A stretch of DNA of 14,852 bases from JAHEEL01 sp039715165. GTDB taxonomy: Bacteria > Actinomycetota > Acidimicrobiia > Spongiisociales > UBA5794. A program made the translations under genes and the position numbers. Shown here piece after piece: positions 1-7,959 of this stretch; the stretch's first letter is position 1; each line of letters begins with the position of its first letter. The DNA is taken from assembly GCA_039715165.1 (NCBI GenBank), contig JBDLHX010000057.1:1-14852 (forward strand), in the 5' to 3' direction. Under the pieces are notes generated by a model that was not told where the DNA came from, did no database searches, and saw only the letters and a list, made by a program, of their open reading frames with translations.

Positions 1-78
1 TGGCACGCCCGGAGGGACTCGAACCCCCAACCTCCTGATCCGTAGTCAGGCGCTCTATCCAAATTGAGCTACGGGCGC
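1..78 (-). tRNA. tRNA-Arg(ACG)
   Basis: The reverse complement folds as a full cloverleaf. The acceptor stem GCGCCCG pairs with CGGGCGT (one G-U), the T-arm is GGGGG TTCGAGT CCCTC, and the anticodon stem CCTGA/TCAGG encloses the loop CTACGGA. The anticodon ACG lies at 41-43. The discriminator is G and CCA is encoded at 1-3. A34 of this tRNA is the known substrate of TadA, which converts it to inosine so that it reads CGU, CGC and CGA; a tadA gene lies at 8239-8718. The gene is divergent from the DUF885 pair, with 62 bases between. Confidence 0.97.
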
Positions 79-89
79 CGGTGCTGAAT

Positions 90-118
90 AAGGTAGCCCG
101 CGATCCGCTCTACGGAAA
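90..118 (-). promoter_or_regulatory. candidate promoter of tRNA-Arg(ACG)
   Basis: On the minus strand a -35-like TTTCCG (118-113) and a -10-like TACCTT (95-90) are 17 bases apart, which would start transcription about five bases ahead of the tRNA. The match to consensus is only partial. Its position argues that the neighbouring plus-strand CDS starts at 141, not at the in-frame GTG at 81. Confidence 0.3.
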
Positions 119-140
119 GCCGCACCACGAAAGGACCACC

Positions 141-1814
141 GTGGAATCCTCCGACATCCGTCTGCTCGCCGACGAGTACTTCGAGCACCTCTCTGAAACG
201 GAACCCACCGAAGCTCACATGCGCGGCGACTACCGCTACGCCGACCGGTTCGAGGACGCGAGTCGCGAGGCCGAGGATGCCAACGTCGCGAAGCTGCGCG
301 AGTTCGAAGCGCGCGCACGGGCGATCGATCCGTCGCGGCTCTCGGCCAACGACGCCCTCACCCGCGAGGTGCTCATGTTCGAGACGGAGACGAGAGCCGC
401 TCTTCAAGAAATGCACATGGCAGAGTTCGCCGTCGACCCGATCTTCGGCCTCCAGGTGTACCCGAAGATCCTCCCCCCGATGCTCTCCGTCCCCGACGCC
501 GATGTCGCGGACGCGATGGTCGAGAAGTACAAAGGGATCGGTCGGGTCTTCGACCAGATGACCGAGCGGTACCGGCAGGGCATCGGCTCGAACCGGACGC
601 CCGCCGGGTTCGCCGTCGACGGAGTCATCACTCAGCTCGACGAGTGGCTCGCCCTCTCTGTCGATGAAGATCCGCTCCTCAACACGCAGAACCCTGCGGG
701 TTTCTCCGCGGAGCAGACCGTGGCGTGGAAGACGGCACTCGCCGACGTCGTGCGGGATCACGTCCGCCCGGCGGTCGAGCGTCAGCGTGACGCACTTCGG
801 GACGAAGTCCGCCCCGTCGCTCGACCGGAGGGCAAGGAGGGGCTGCACTGGCTCCCCGACGGCGACCTCGTCTACGCCCGCTCCATCCACCGGTACACGA
901 CGCTGCCGATGCAAGCCGGCGAGATCCACCAGGTCGGCCTCAGTCAGATCGCTCGCCTCGCCGACCAGTACCGCGAGCTCGGATCCGAGGCGCTCGGCAC
1001 CAGCGACCTCCAAGAGATTTTCGCCCGTCTGCGTGATGACCCGGAGCTGCACCACACGACCGGTGAGGGCGTCCGGGCAGCGGCCGAGAACGCCTTCGAG
1101 AAGGCACGCGCCGCAATGGGCGATTGGTTCGGCCGTCTCCCGAAGGCGGACTGCCTCGTCGGCGAGATCGACTCCGGCGCACAGGCCTTCTATTTCCCGC
1201 CGGCCGAGGACGGCACCCGGCCGGGCATGTTCTTCATGAACACCGCCGACCCGACGTCGTGGGGCACGTTCGAGGTCGAGGCAACGGCGTTCCACGAGGG
1301 CATCCCCGGGCACCACCTCCAGCTCGCCATCGCCCAGGAGCTCGGCGATGCGGTCCCTGCCTTCCGGCGCCACGGGCACGTCGTTGCCTACGGCGAGGGT
1401 TGGGCGCTCTACACGGAGCGCCTCGTCGACGAAATGGGCCTCTACGGGTCCCAGCTCGACCGGATGGGGATGCTGTCGGCCGACTCGATGCGCGCCGGGC
1501 GGCTCGTCGTCGACACCGGCATGCACGGCCTCGGCTGGTCGCGCCAGAAGGCCATCGACTACCTGGCCGAGAACTCACCGATGACGCTCCATACGATCAC
1601 CGAGGAGATCGACCGGTACATCGCGTCGATGCCGGGCCAGGCCCTGTCGTACATGATCGGCCGATTGGAGATCCAGCGCATGCGTGCCGATGCCGAGGCC
1701 CGGCTCGGAGACCGCTTCGACATCAAGGGATTCCATGACGCTGTGCTCCTCCCCGGCGGCGTCCCACTCGACACCCTCGACCGGCTCGTCGCGGAGTGGG
1801 CAGCGTCGGTGTGA
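141..1814 (+). CDS. DUF885 family putative zinc metallohydrolase (upstream paralogue)
   Basis: This is a 557-residue protein of the DUF885 family (PF05960). These are soluble proteins thought from motif and fold to be gluzincin-like peptidases; the substrate is unknown. The signature is clear. HEGIPGHH with following LQ begins at His385 (His385, Glu386, His391 as candidate zinc and catalytic residues), and YGEGWALYTE places the likely third ligand at Glu419. There is no signal peptide, so it should be cytoplasmic. The frame is open from a GTG at 81, but I chose the GTG at 141. It has AAAGGA eight bases upstream, aligns with the start of the next gene (ADEYFEHLSETEPT against GDEYWAFTLRTEPT), and leaves room for the divergent tRNA promoter. 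The stop overlaps the next start as GTGA, so the two genes are probably translationally coupled. Family assignment is firm; catalysis is inferred. Confidence 0.93.
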   Translation: MESSDIRLLADEYFEHLSETEPTEAHMRGDYRYADRFEDASREAEDANVAKLREFEARARAIDPSRLSANDALTREVLMFETETRAALQEMHMAEFAVDPIFGLQVYPKILPPMLSVPDADVADAMVEKYKGIGRVFDQMTERYRQGIGSNRTPAGFAVDGVITQLDEWLALSVDEDPLLNTQNPAGFSAEQTVAWKTALADVVRDHVRPAVERQRDALRDEVRPVARPEGKEGLHWLPDGDLVYARSIHRYTTLPMQAGEIHQVGLSQIARLADQYRELGSEALGTSDLQEIFARLRDDPELHHTTGEGVRAAAENAFEKARAAMGDWFGRLPKADCLVGEIDSGAQAFYFPPAEDGTRPGMFFMNTADPTSWGTFEVEATAFHEGIPGHHLQLAIAQELGDAVPAFRRHGHVVAYGEGWALYTERLVDEMGLYGSQLDRMGMLSADSMRAGRLVVDTGMHGLGWSRQKAIDYLAENSPMTLHTITEEIDRYIASMPGQALSYMIGRLEIQRMRADAEARLGDRFDIKGFHDAVLLPGGVPLDTLDRLVAEWAASV

Positions 1815-3493
1815 ACGATGACCTGAAGCGCCTCGGCGACGAATACTGGGCGTTCACCCTCCGCACGGAGCCGACATCGGCTTCCCTGCGAGGGTTCCAC
1901 GACTACGACGCAGAACTCGAGGATCTCTCCCGCCAGGCCGAGGACGAGCACATCGACACGCTTGAGCGGATCGCGGTGGCCGCCCAGGCCGTCGACGTCG
2001 CGAGCCTCACTCCCGACGAGCGCGTCAGCCGCGAGGTGCTCATCTTCGAAGCGTCGACGAAAGCCGAAGACCTCCGGTCTCGGATGGCCGAGTTCGCGGT
2101 TGACCCGTTCAACGGCGTTCAGGTCGTGTTCCAGCAGCTTGCCGGACAGATCCCGATCACGGAGCCGGAACACGCCGAGGCTGCCGTCGAGAAGTGGTCG
2201 AAGATGGGCCGGATGATCGACCAGGCGATCGGCCGACTCCGCCAGGGCCTCGCCCGGGACCGCACCCCGCCGCAGGTCGGGGCCGAGAAGACGGTCGCGC
2301 AGCTCGATGGGTACCTCGCGTCCCCGATCGAGACCGACGCATTCGTGAACCTCCTGGCACCAGCGGCGTGGGATGAGGAGCAGGTCGCGGCATGGCGGGG
2401 ACGTCTCGCAGAGCAGGTCACCGAGGTCGTTCGTCCTGCGTTCGCCCGCTACCGGGCGGCGATCACCGACGAAGTGCTGCCGAAGGCTCGCCCGCAGGGG
2501 CGCAGCGGAGTCGTGTGGCTCCCCGACGGGGACGAGGTGTACGCACGGGCGATCAAACGGCACACGTCGCTCGATCTGGCAGCGCTCGACATCCACAACG
2601 CAGGGCTCTCCGACATCGCCGCACTCGAGGTCGAGTACGCCGAACTCGGCGAGTCGGTGCTCGGAACGAGTCACGTCGCCACGATCTACGAACATCTCCG
2701 CAACGATCCGGCGTCGAGGTTCGGTGACACGAAGGAGATCGTCGCCGCTGCCCAGTCAGCAATGGACCGCGCCGGCACGGCGATTCCCCAATGGTTCGGG
2801 CGACTGCCTCAGGCGCCGTGCGTCATGGCGGAGATGCCGCCGATCGGTGCCGAGGACGCACCGCTCGCCTTCTACCTGCCACCCTCTGAGGACGGATCGA
2901 GGCCCGGGACGTACTTTGTGAACACGACCGCCCCGACAACCCGCACCAGGTTCGAGTCCGAGACGCTCGCGTTCCACGAATCGATCCCCGGCCATCATCT
3001 GCAACTGACGATCGCTCAGGAACTCGACGGCGTGCCCGACTTTCGGCGCAACGCCTTCATCACGGTGTTCCATGAGGGCTGGGGCCTGTACTCGGAGCGG
3101 CTCGCCGACGAGATGGGGCTCTACTCAGGCGATCTCGAGCGGTTCGGAATCCTGTCGTTCGACTCGTGGCGGGCCGGTCGGCTCGTCGTCGACACAGGGA
3201 TCCATGCGCTCGGCTGGTCACGCCAGGAGGCGATCGACTACCTGGTAGCGAACTCGCCGCAGGCAGAGAACAACATCGTCAACGAGGTGGAGAGATACAT
3301 CGCATGGCCGGGCCAAGCCCTCGCGTACAAGACGGGTCAGCGGGAGATCTTCCGGGCGAGAAACCGGGCGATCGATTCCATGGGCGACCGGTTCGACATC
3401 CGCGGCTTCCACGACGCCCTGTTGGGTTCCGGGTCGGTGCCGATGGCGACGATGCACCGCATCATCGACGAGTGGGCCGGGGCTTCGGGCTAG
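1811..3493 (+). CDS. DUF885 family putative zinc metallohydrolase (downstream paralogue)
   Basis: This 560-residue paralogue of the preceding gene aligns with it along its whole length. Shared blocks include AEFAVDP, SRQ.AIDYL, RLVVDTG and GDRFDI.GFHDA. The metal-site motif HESIPGHH starts at His389, and the second motif FHEGWGLYSE puts Glu at 422, so all proposed zinc ligands are kept and both copies look functional. The GTG start at 1811 overlaps the upstream TGA in GTGA. A GGAGTGGG stretch at 1793-1800 could serve as ribosome binding site, though coupling may matter more. An in-frame GTG at 1796 exists but is less likely. The pair may act on different substrates or as a heteromer; nothing in the sequence decides this. 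Its TAG stop shares CTAG with the stop of the convergent gene at 3490. Confidence 0.93.
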   Translation: MNDDLKRLGDEYWAFTLRTEPTSASLRGFHDYDAELEDLSRQAEDEHIDTLERIAVAAQAVDVASLTPDERVSREVLIFEASTKAEDLRSRMAEFAVDPFNGVQVVFQQLAGQIPITEPEHAEAAVEKWSKMGRMIDQAIGRLRQGLARDRTPPQVGAEKTVAQLDGYLASPIETDAFVNLLAPAAWDEEQVAAWRGRLAEQVTEVVRPAFARYRAAITDEVLPKARPQGRSGVVWLPDGDEVYARAIKRHTSLDLAALDIHNAGLSDIAALEVEYAELGESVLGTSHVATIYEHLRNDPASRFGDTKEIVAAAQSAMDRAGTAIPQWFGRLPQAPCVMAEMPPIGAEDAPLAFYLPPSEDGSRPGTYFVNTTAPTTRTRFESETLAFHESIPGHHLQLTIAQELDGVPDFRRNAFITVFHEGWGLYSERLADEMGLYSGDLERFGILSFDSWRAGRLVVDTGIHALGWSRQEAIDYLVANSPQAENNIVNEVERYIAWPGQALAYKTGQREIFRARNRAIDSMGDRFDIRGFHDALLGSGSVPMATMHRIIDEWAGASG

Positions 3494-4008
3494 TCCCGAC
3501 CCGAGGTGAAAGCGCGGTATCTGGCCACCACGTACTTCGCCTCGTCTTCGGTCGGGAGTCGTCGGAACAGGTCGGGCGCCATCTCGCCGCCCACGTAGTA
3601 GAGGCGGTACTTGCTGATCGGCGGGAACGTGAACCGCATCGCTGAACGGGCCTCGACCTTTCCGTACTCGCCAAGGTCGGCGTCGACCGAACGCACGAAC
3701 TGTGGGAGCGGTCCGTCCTTCGCTGTGACGCGGCCATCGCCGACGGTCACCGTCCTCCGGTTCACGATCCGGGTGAGTCCGAAGTAGCCGTAGCCGAGCA
3801 GGACGAGGATGACGATCGGCGCTGAGATGCCGTCAAACAGCGTGTCGTTCGCGATCGCGATCCAGAGGAAGAGGACAGCGAACAGAGCGGCGAAGCCGCT
3901 GAAGAGGATGTGGGTGAAGTCACCGGACCGATAGGTACGGCGGGTGATCGTCAGGACGCCGTTCTCAACAGACGACGTCATCTTCCCCTTGTCGAATGTC
4001 TCGTCCAT
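3490..4008 (-). CDS. small membrane protein with two transmembrane helices, function unknown
   Basis: This is a 172-residue protein that I do not recognise by name. Two hydrophobic segments lie at about residues 31-55 and 60-83, separated by a short loop. A soluble C-terminal part follows, containing a GPLPQF motif and a terminal LPTEDEAKYVV.RY helix. The overall plan (paired helices, a short beta-rich domain with a GPLP turn, then a terminal helix) resembles small bacterial membrane proteins with a PH-like cytoplasmic domain, but that is an impression rather than a match. The start is the ATG at 4008, which lacks a good ribosome binding site; an ATG at 3981, closely preceded by AAGGGGAAG, would shorten it by nine residues. 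It is convergent with the DUF885 pair and stands alone on its strand. Coding reality is supported by length, helix hydrophobicity and fit between neighbours. Confidence 0.75.
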   Translation of the reverse strand: MDETFDKGKMTSSVENGVLTITRRTYRSGDFTHILFSGFAALFAVLFLWIAIANDTLFDGISAPIVILVLLGYGYFGLTRIVNRRTVTVGDGRVTAKDGPLPQFVRSVDADLGEYGKVEARSAMRFTFPPISKYRLYYVGGEMAPDLFRRLPTEDEAKYVVARYRAFTSGRD

Positions 4009-4048
4009 GGGGCAACACTACGGCACGGAGACATCCGCGCGAAGCGCT

Positions 4049-4100
4049 TGACCCCCTCCGCCTCGCTGACGCTCGGCACCTCCCCCTGAAGGGGAGGAAG
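4049..4100. repeat. REP-like intergenic palindromic element
   Basis: A C-rich stretch holds two adjacent stem-loops. One is imperfect (around CCTCGCTGACGCTCGG). The other is a perfect seven-base stem, CCTCCCC at 4079-4085 and GGGGAGG at 4091-4097, with loop CTGAA. It lies about ten bases past the 3' end of tRNA-Ser(GCU), so on the minus strand the second hairpin could end that transcript, although no T-run follows. Two-hairpin elements of the form CCCTCCG...CACCTCCCC...GGGGAGG are abundant intergenic repeats in other bacterial genomes; assigning this one to such a family is from memory. Confidence 0.5.
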
Positions 4101-4105
4101 AGAAA

Positions 4106-4199
<94 letters not shown>

Positions 4200-4242
4200 A
4201 GAACGAACGCAAGGTTATCAGCGCTATCGCTCTCCCGTACCG

Positions 4243-4291
4243 GACGTTCGTGTCTAGAACCACACGAGGTGTGGTCTTAGACACAAACGAC
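4243..4291 (+). repeat. 49-base palindromic repeat, copy A
   Basis: The 21-base arms 4245-4265 and 4269-4289 pair at 18 positions around the loop GAG. The outer part reads TGTGTCTAGAACCACAC-like on the left (TTCGTGTCTAGAACCACAC) and GTGTGGTCTTAGACACAAAC on the right. By hand count it matches copy B at 38 and copy C, in reverse, at 39 of 49 positions. It starts three bases past the stop of the solute-binding gene at 4295 and may end that operon's transcript. Confidence 0.85.
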
Positions 4292-4294
4292 GGA

Positions 4295-6073
4295 TCAGAG
4301 GTCGGCGCGGTACCACTCTTCGATGTTCCAGGTATGTGATGCCTGCGAGGGATTCATCTTCCAACCGACGATCTCGTCTTCCCAGACGGCACCAACAACG
4401 AGTCGTGCGTGAAGCGGCAAGATGACCATCTGATCGGCGAGGATCTCTTCCGCCTGCGCCAGGAGCGTTCTCAACACCTGGTCGTCGACCGATGTGTTCA
4501 TGAGATCCCGTATCTCAGCGAAGCGCTCGGTGTGCTCGTTGACCACGGACGAGCCTTCCGTCCCCCACCGGTAGTAGTTCATCCCGTCCGGCGGCGGTCC
4601 TTCTGGGTCGAAGATGTCGTGGATGCCGATCAAACCCGAGAGGCCGGGGGAGCCGACCCACGCCCACTCCCCCATGTCCCAGGTGCCGTCGTCGAGGGTC
4701 TGCCCGAAGAAGAGTTGCGAATCCTGAAGCTCGTTGCGGTACTCGATCCCCACAGCTTCGAACATCGGGATGAGCGCCTCCGCTATCTGAACACGCATGT
4801 CGCCGTTGCTCGTCGACGAGAACACCGTGGTGATGGTCTCGATCCCCTCGTCGGCCTTCACCTTCTCAAGGAGCTCGCGGGCCTTGTCCGGATCGAACGG
4901 GTAGCGGTCCCAGGCATGGTGAGAGAGCGTCGGAGAGAACGCGTCGACGTACGACGACAGAGGCGTCGTGTATCCGCCGATCGCTTCCATCAGGGCCTCT
5001 CGGTCGATGAGGCGAGCAACGGCCCTGCGGTAGTCGAGGTTGTGGTTGACGCTCGCTTCGTTCATCTCGAGTCGGCCCGGACCAAACTGGAAGTTGAAGT
5101 GCTCCCAAACCGGGCCGCTGAGTACGTCCACACGCGCGCCTTCCGGCTCGAGGGCTTTGAGACTCTCGATCATCGGCCCGTACGGGGGCGGCTGAATGAT
5201 GTCGACTTCCCGCTTCTTGAATGCCCGGATGATCTCCTCGGTCTCGGGGATGAAGCGGAACTCGACGGCATCGAGGTATGGGAGTTGCTGGCCGAACTCG
5301 GGATCCGTCTTCCAGTATGCGTCGTTGCGCTCAACGACGATGCGGTCCCCGCGCTGCCACGTCGAGAACCGGAACGGACCTCCCGACGGCCACATCTTCT
5401 CGTTCCAGTCGGCAAGGAAGTCGGACTCTTCGACGGCGTGCATCGGGACGAGGACCCTGAAGAATTGCTCATATTGGATGGTCGGTTCGCCCATCGTGTA
5501 CGAGAAGGTCTTCGGCCCGGCCTCAACTGACACGATCTCTTCGTACAGGTTCTCGCCGAGGCCGGTGTTGTGGGCGGGGTCCTGGAGGATCTTGAGTGTG
5601 AACGCGAAGTCGTCACCGGAGATCGGCACTCCGTCCTCCCACACGGCCTCGTCCCTGATCGTGTAGCGGACCGTCATCGTCCCGTCGTCGTTGACCACAA
5701 CGCCGCCGTTACTCACCGTCGGCAGCTCGGTCACGACCTCCGGGATGAACTCGAGCGTCCTCCCGTCGATCTCATACACACCGGTCAGGTAGGCCTGGCC
5801 GATGATCGAGACGATGAAGTTGTCGCCACCGGGGGCGAACGGGTTGAGCGTCGGCGGCTCCTGGTCGTCGGCGACGATCGCCACGCCTCCGTACGGGTTC
5901 CCGATCCGCGGCTCGGTCGTGGATGTGGTGGTAGGGGGCAGCGTCGACGTCGTGGAGGTCGTGGTCGTCGTCGGTGGAATCGTGGTGGTGGTCGTCGGTT
6001 CCGCACCACCCGTGCATGCGGCGACCAAGAGGGCGGCGGCGAGGAGCGATGCGCTCAGGTAGCGAATGCTCAC
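4295..6073 (-). CDS. ABC transporter substrate-binding lipoprotein, family 5 (peptide/nickel type), distal paralogue
   Basis: This is a 592-residue extracellular solute-binding protein of the SBP_bac_5 family (PF00496), which deliver oligopeptides, nickel or other small ligands to ABC importers. The N-terminus is a lipoprotein signal peptide ending VAAC with Cys20 as the lipidated residue. A Thr/Pro-rich stalk of about 35 residues follows and should hold the domain away from the membrane. The binding domain starts at YGGVAIVADDQEPPTLNP, shows the typical IGQAYLTGVYE and EEAVW/ISGDDFAFTLK blocks, and ends EEWYRADL. The start is the GTG at 6073; the frame stays open for 810 bases upstream, but that stretch is antisense-frame noise inside the preceding gene. 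GTG overlaps the upstream TGA as GTGA. No permease or ATPase gene accompanies it, so its transporter must be encoded elsewhere. Specificity cannot be read from the sequence. Confidence 0.93.
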   Translation of the reverse strand: MSIRYLSASLLAAALLVAACTGGAEPTTTTTIPPTTTTTSTTSTLPPTTTSTTEPRIGNPYGGVAIVADDQEPPTLNPFAPGGDNFIVSIIGQAYLTGVYEIDGRTLEFIPEVVTELPTVSNGGVVVNDDGTMTVRYTIRDEAVWEDGVPISGDDFAFTLKILQDPAHNTGLGENLYEEIVSVEAGPKTFSYTMGEPTIQYEQFFRVLVPMHAVEESDFLADWNEKMWPSGGPFRFSTWQRGDRIVVERNDAYWKTDPEFGQQLPYLDAVEFRFIPETEEIIRAFKKREVDIIQPPPYGPMIESLKALEPEGARVDVLSGPVWEHFNFQFGPGRLEMNEASVNHNLDYRRAVARLIDREALMEAIGGYTTPLSSYVDAFSPTLSHHAWDRYPFDPDKARELLEKVKADEGIETITTVFSSTSNGDMRVQIAEALIPMFEAVGIEYRNELQDSQLFFGQTLDDGTWDMGEWAWVGSPGLSGLIGIHDIFDPEGPPPDGMNYYRWGTEGSSVVNEHTERFAEIRDLMNTSVDDQVLRTLLAQAEEILADQMVILPLHARLVVGAVWEDEIVGWKMNPSQASHTWNIEEWYRADL

Positions 6074-7830
6074 AGATCCGCTCTCCGCCACTCCTCCATG
6101 TTCCACGTGTACGAGGCCCGCGACGGGTTGTGCACGAACCCGGCGATCTCGTCCTCCCACACGACGGCAATCGCCGGCTCTGTGTACAGGGGCAGGATCA
6201 CCATCTGGTCGGCAAGGATCTCCTCGGCCTCGGCGAAGAGATCGAGGAGCTGCGTGTCGTCGACCGTCGCGTTCATGAGGTCGCGCGCTTTCGAGAAGCG
6301 ATCGGTGTTCTCGTCGATCACCGACGAATCCTCCGTCCCCCACCGGTAGTAGTTCGAACCACGCGGGGGCATACCTTCCGGATCGAAGACGTCGTGGATC
6401 CCGACGAGGCCGCTCACACCCGGCGTCCCCACCCATGCCCACTGGCCGAGATCCCACTGCCCCTTCTCGAGCGTGGGCCCGTAGAAGATCTGGGGATCCT
6501 GCAACCGGTTCTCGTAGACGACGCCGACGGACTCGAACATGGCCCGGAGCGCCTCGGACACCTCGATGCGAATGTCTCCCCGGTTCGAGGTCGTGAACAC
6601 TGCCGTGACCGTCTCGACGCCTTCGTCGGCCTTCACCTGCTCGAGAAGCTCCGCTGCCTTGGCCGGGTCGTACTCGTAGCGGTCCCAGGAGTGATGGGAG
6701 AGCGCCGGTGTGAACGCATCGATGTAGGACGACATCGGCGTCGCTTGGCTGCTCACCACAGCGGCGATCGCTTCTCTGTCGATGAGGTGTGCCACGGCCC
6801 TGCGGAAGTCGAGATTGTGGTTGAGGGTGCCTTCGTTCATCTCGAGCCGGCCCGGTCCGAACTGGAAGCTCAGGTGCTCCCACACCGGTCCGCTGCGCAC
6901 GTCGACCCGAGCGCCCCGGGACTCCATGGCGATGAGTTCGTCGATCTCCTGAACCGGTGACGGCACTTCGAGAATGTCGACCGTTCTGTGAATGAACCCG
7001 TCCAGCGTCTGTTCGAGATCCGTGACGAACCGGAACTCAACGGCATCGAGGAACGGAAGCTGCTGGAAGCTCTCGGGGTCGGTCTTCCAGTAGGCGTCGT
7101 TGCGCTCGACCGTGAGGTGGCTGCCGCGCTCCCACTCGGAGAGACGGAAGGGCCCACCCGACGGCCACATCGTTTCGTTCCAGTCGCCAACGAAGTCGGA
7201 CCCCTCGACGGCGTGCTTCGGGAGAAGAACTCGGAAGAGCTGCTCGTGGAGGATCGTCGGCCGATTGAGCGTGAACGAGAACGTCTTCGGGCCGGCCTCG
7301 AACGACTCGACCCAGCCGTACACGTCCTCGATTCGGTACCCGGCGTGCGCCCGGGGGCCCTGCAGCGTCTCGAGCGTGAAGGCGAAGTCGTCGCCGGAGA
7401 TCGGGACGCCGTCTTCCCACACCGCCTCTTCACGGATCGTGTAGTGGACGGTCATGGTGCCGTCTTCGTTGACGATGACCCCCTCGTTGGTCGTCGATGG
7501 GAGGTCGACGACAACCTCCGGGATGAGTTCGAGCGTCCGTCCGTCGACGTCGGAGACCCCGGTGAAGTAGGCCTGGCCGATCGTGGAGACGATCTGTTCC
7601 TCGCCCCCGCGAACATACGGGTTGAGGGTCGACGGCTCCTCGTCCTCGGCCACGATCGCGACGCCGCCGTACTCGTAGGTGATCGGAGGCTCGGTCGTCG
7701 TCGACGTTGGGGGGAGCGTGGTCGTGGTCCCGAGAGTTGTGATCGTGGACGTTGGCTCGGGTGTAGCGGTGCAAGCGGCGGCGACGAGCGCCGCTGCGAG
7801 AAAGACGGCCCCCAACCGAACGACGACCAC
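6070..7830 (-). CDS. ABC transporter substrate-binding lipoprotein, family 5 (peptide/nickel type), proximal paralogue
   Basis: This 586-residue paralogue is the first gene of the two-gene operon. A signal peptide ending LVAAAC puts the lipidated Cys at 20, and a Thr-rich stalk (TTTLPPTSTTTEPP) follows. The SBP_bac_5 domain begins at YEYGGVAIVAEDEEPSTLNP, carries EEAVWEDGVPISGDDFAFTLE, and ends EEWRRADL. I chose the GTG at 7830 over the GTG at 7842. It has GGAGG five bases upstream, and it gives the same Cys20 position as the paralogue. The two copies align throughout but differ in many pocket-side segments, so they may bind different ligands for one transporter. The transporter itself is not in the window. 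Confidence 0.92.
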   Translation of the reverse strand: MVVVRLGAVFLAAALVAAACTATPEPTSTITTLGTTTTLPPTSTTTEPPITYEYGGVAIVAEDEEPSTLNPYVRGGEEQIVSTIGQAYFTGVSDVDGRTLELIPEVVVDLPSTTNEGVIVNEDGTMTVHYTIREEAVWEDGVPISGDDFAFTLETLQGPRAHAGYRIEDVYGWVESFEAGPKTFSFTLNRPTILHEQLFRVLLPKHAVEGSDFVGDWNETMWPSGGPFRLSEWERGSHLTVERNDAYWKTDPESFQQLPFLDAVEFRFVTDLEQTLDGFIHRTVDILEVPSPVQEIDELIAMESRGARVDVRSGPVWEHLSFQFGPGRLEMNEGTLNHNLDFRRAVAHLIDREAIAAVVSSQATPMSSYIDAFTPALSHHSWDRYEYDPAKAAELLEQVKADEGVETVTAVFTTSNRGDIRIEVSEALRAMFESVGVVYENRLQDPQIFYGPTLEKGQWDLGQWAWVGTPGVSGLVGIHDVFDPEGMPPRGSNYYRWGTEDSSVIDENTDRFSKARDLMNATVDDTQLLDLFAEAEEILADQMVILPLYTEPAIAVVWEDEIAGFVHNPSRASYTWNMEEWRRADL

Positions 7831-7856
7831 CGGTACCTCCACGTCGATCTTCTTCG

Positions 7857-7884
7857 AGCCTACCCGAGGTACTCGGGTGCGGAA
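7857..7884 (-). promoter_or_regulatory. candidate promoter and operator of the solute-binding operon
   Basis: On the minus strand, TTCCGC (7884-7879) and TAGGCT (7862-7857) are 16 bases apart, giving a start near 7850 and a leader of about 20 bases to the GTG at 7830. The spacer is almost wholly filled by a perfect palindrome, ACCCGAG GTA CTCGGGT (7862-7878). A repressor bound there would block the promoter. The hexamers are weak matches, so this is a reasoned guess. Confidence 0.4.
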
Positions 7885-7901
7885 CCGGGCCGTTGGTCAC
7901 C

Positions 7902-7950
7902 GTCGTTTGTGTCTAGGAACACAACTGTTGTGGCATTCGACACAAACGAC
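7902..7950 (+). repeat. 49-base palindromic repeat, copy B
   Basis: The outer arms GTCGTTTGTGTC (7902-7913) and GACACAAACGAC (7939-7950) are perfectly complementary over 12 bases. A six-base unpaired zone follows on each side, then CACAAC against GTTGTG closes the tip. It has the same orientation as copy A and the opposite orientation to copy C; by hand count it matches copy C at 43 of 49 positions. It begins nine bases past the 3' end of tRNA-Ser(UGA) and lies upstream of the solute-binding operon promoter. Confidence 0.85.
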
Positions 7951-7959
7951 AGAAGTCAG

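Noticed and set aside
81..140. GTG at 81 as the start of the first DUF885 gene
   Set aside because: It is two bases from the divergent tRNA-Arg gene, has no ribosome binding site and no counterpart in the paralogue; the GTG at 141 has AAAGGA in place.
69..1526. A 485-residue open frame on the minus strand
   Set aside because: It is exactly antisense to the DUF885 gene. Long antisense frames are a by-product of high GC at third positions, and the composition is Arg/Val/Glu-rich with no motif.
6074..6883. The upstream extension of the distal solute-binding gene to 862 residues
   Set aside because: The added part is out-of-frame reading through the paralogous gene. The lipoprotein signal peptide and the GTGA overlap fix the start at 6073.
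5974..6960. A 328-residue plus-strand frame across the solute-binding genes
   Set aside because: It is antisense to two well-supported lipoprotein genes and has no recognisable domain; the same holds for similar frames at 4409-5530 and 6988-8061.
7902..7950. The 49-base palindrome as an integron attC site
   Set aside because: It has an imperfect stem, but the ends do not carry the RYYYAAC / GTTRRRY core sites, and no integrase or cassette array is present.
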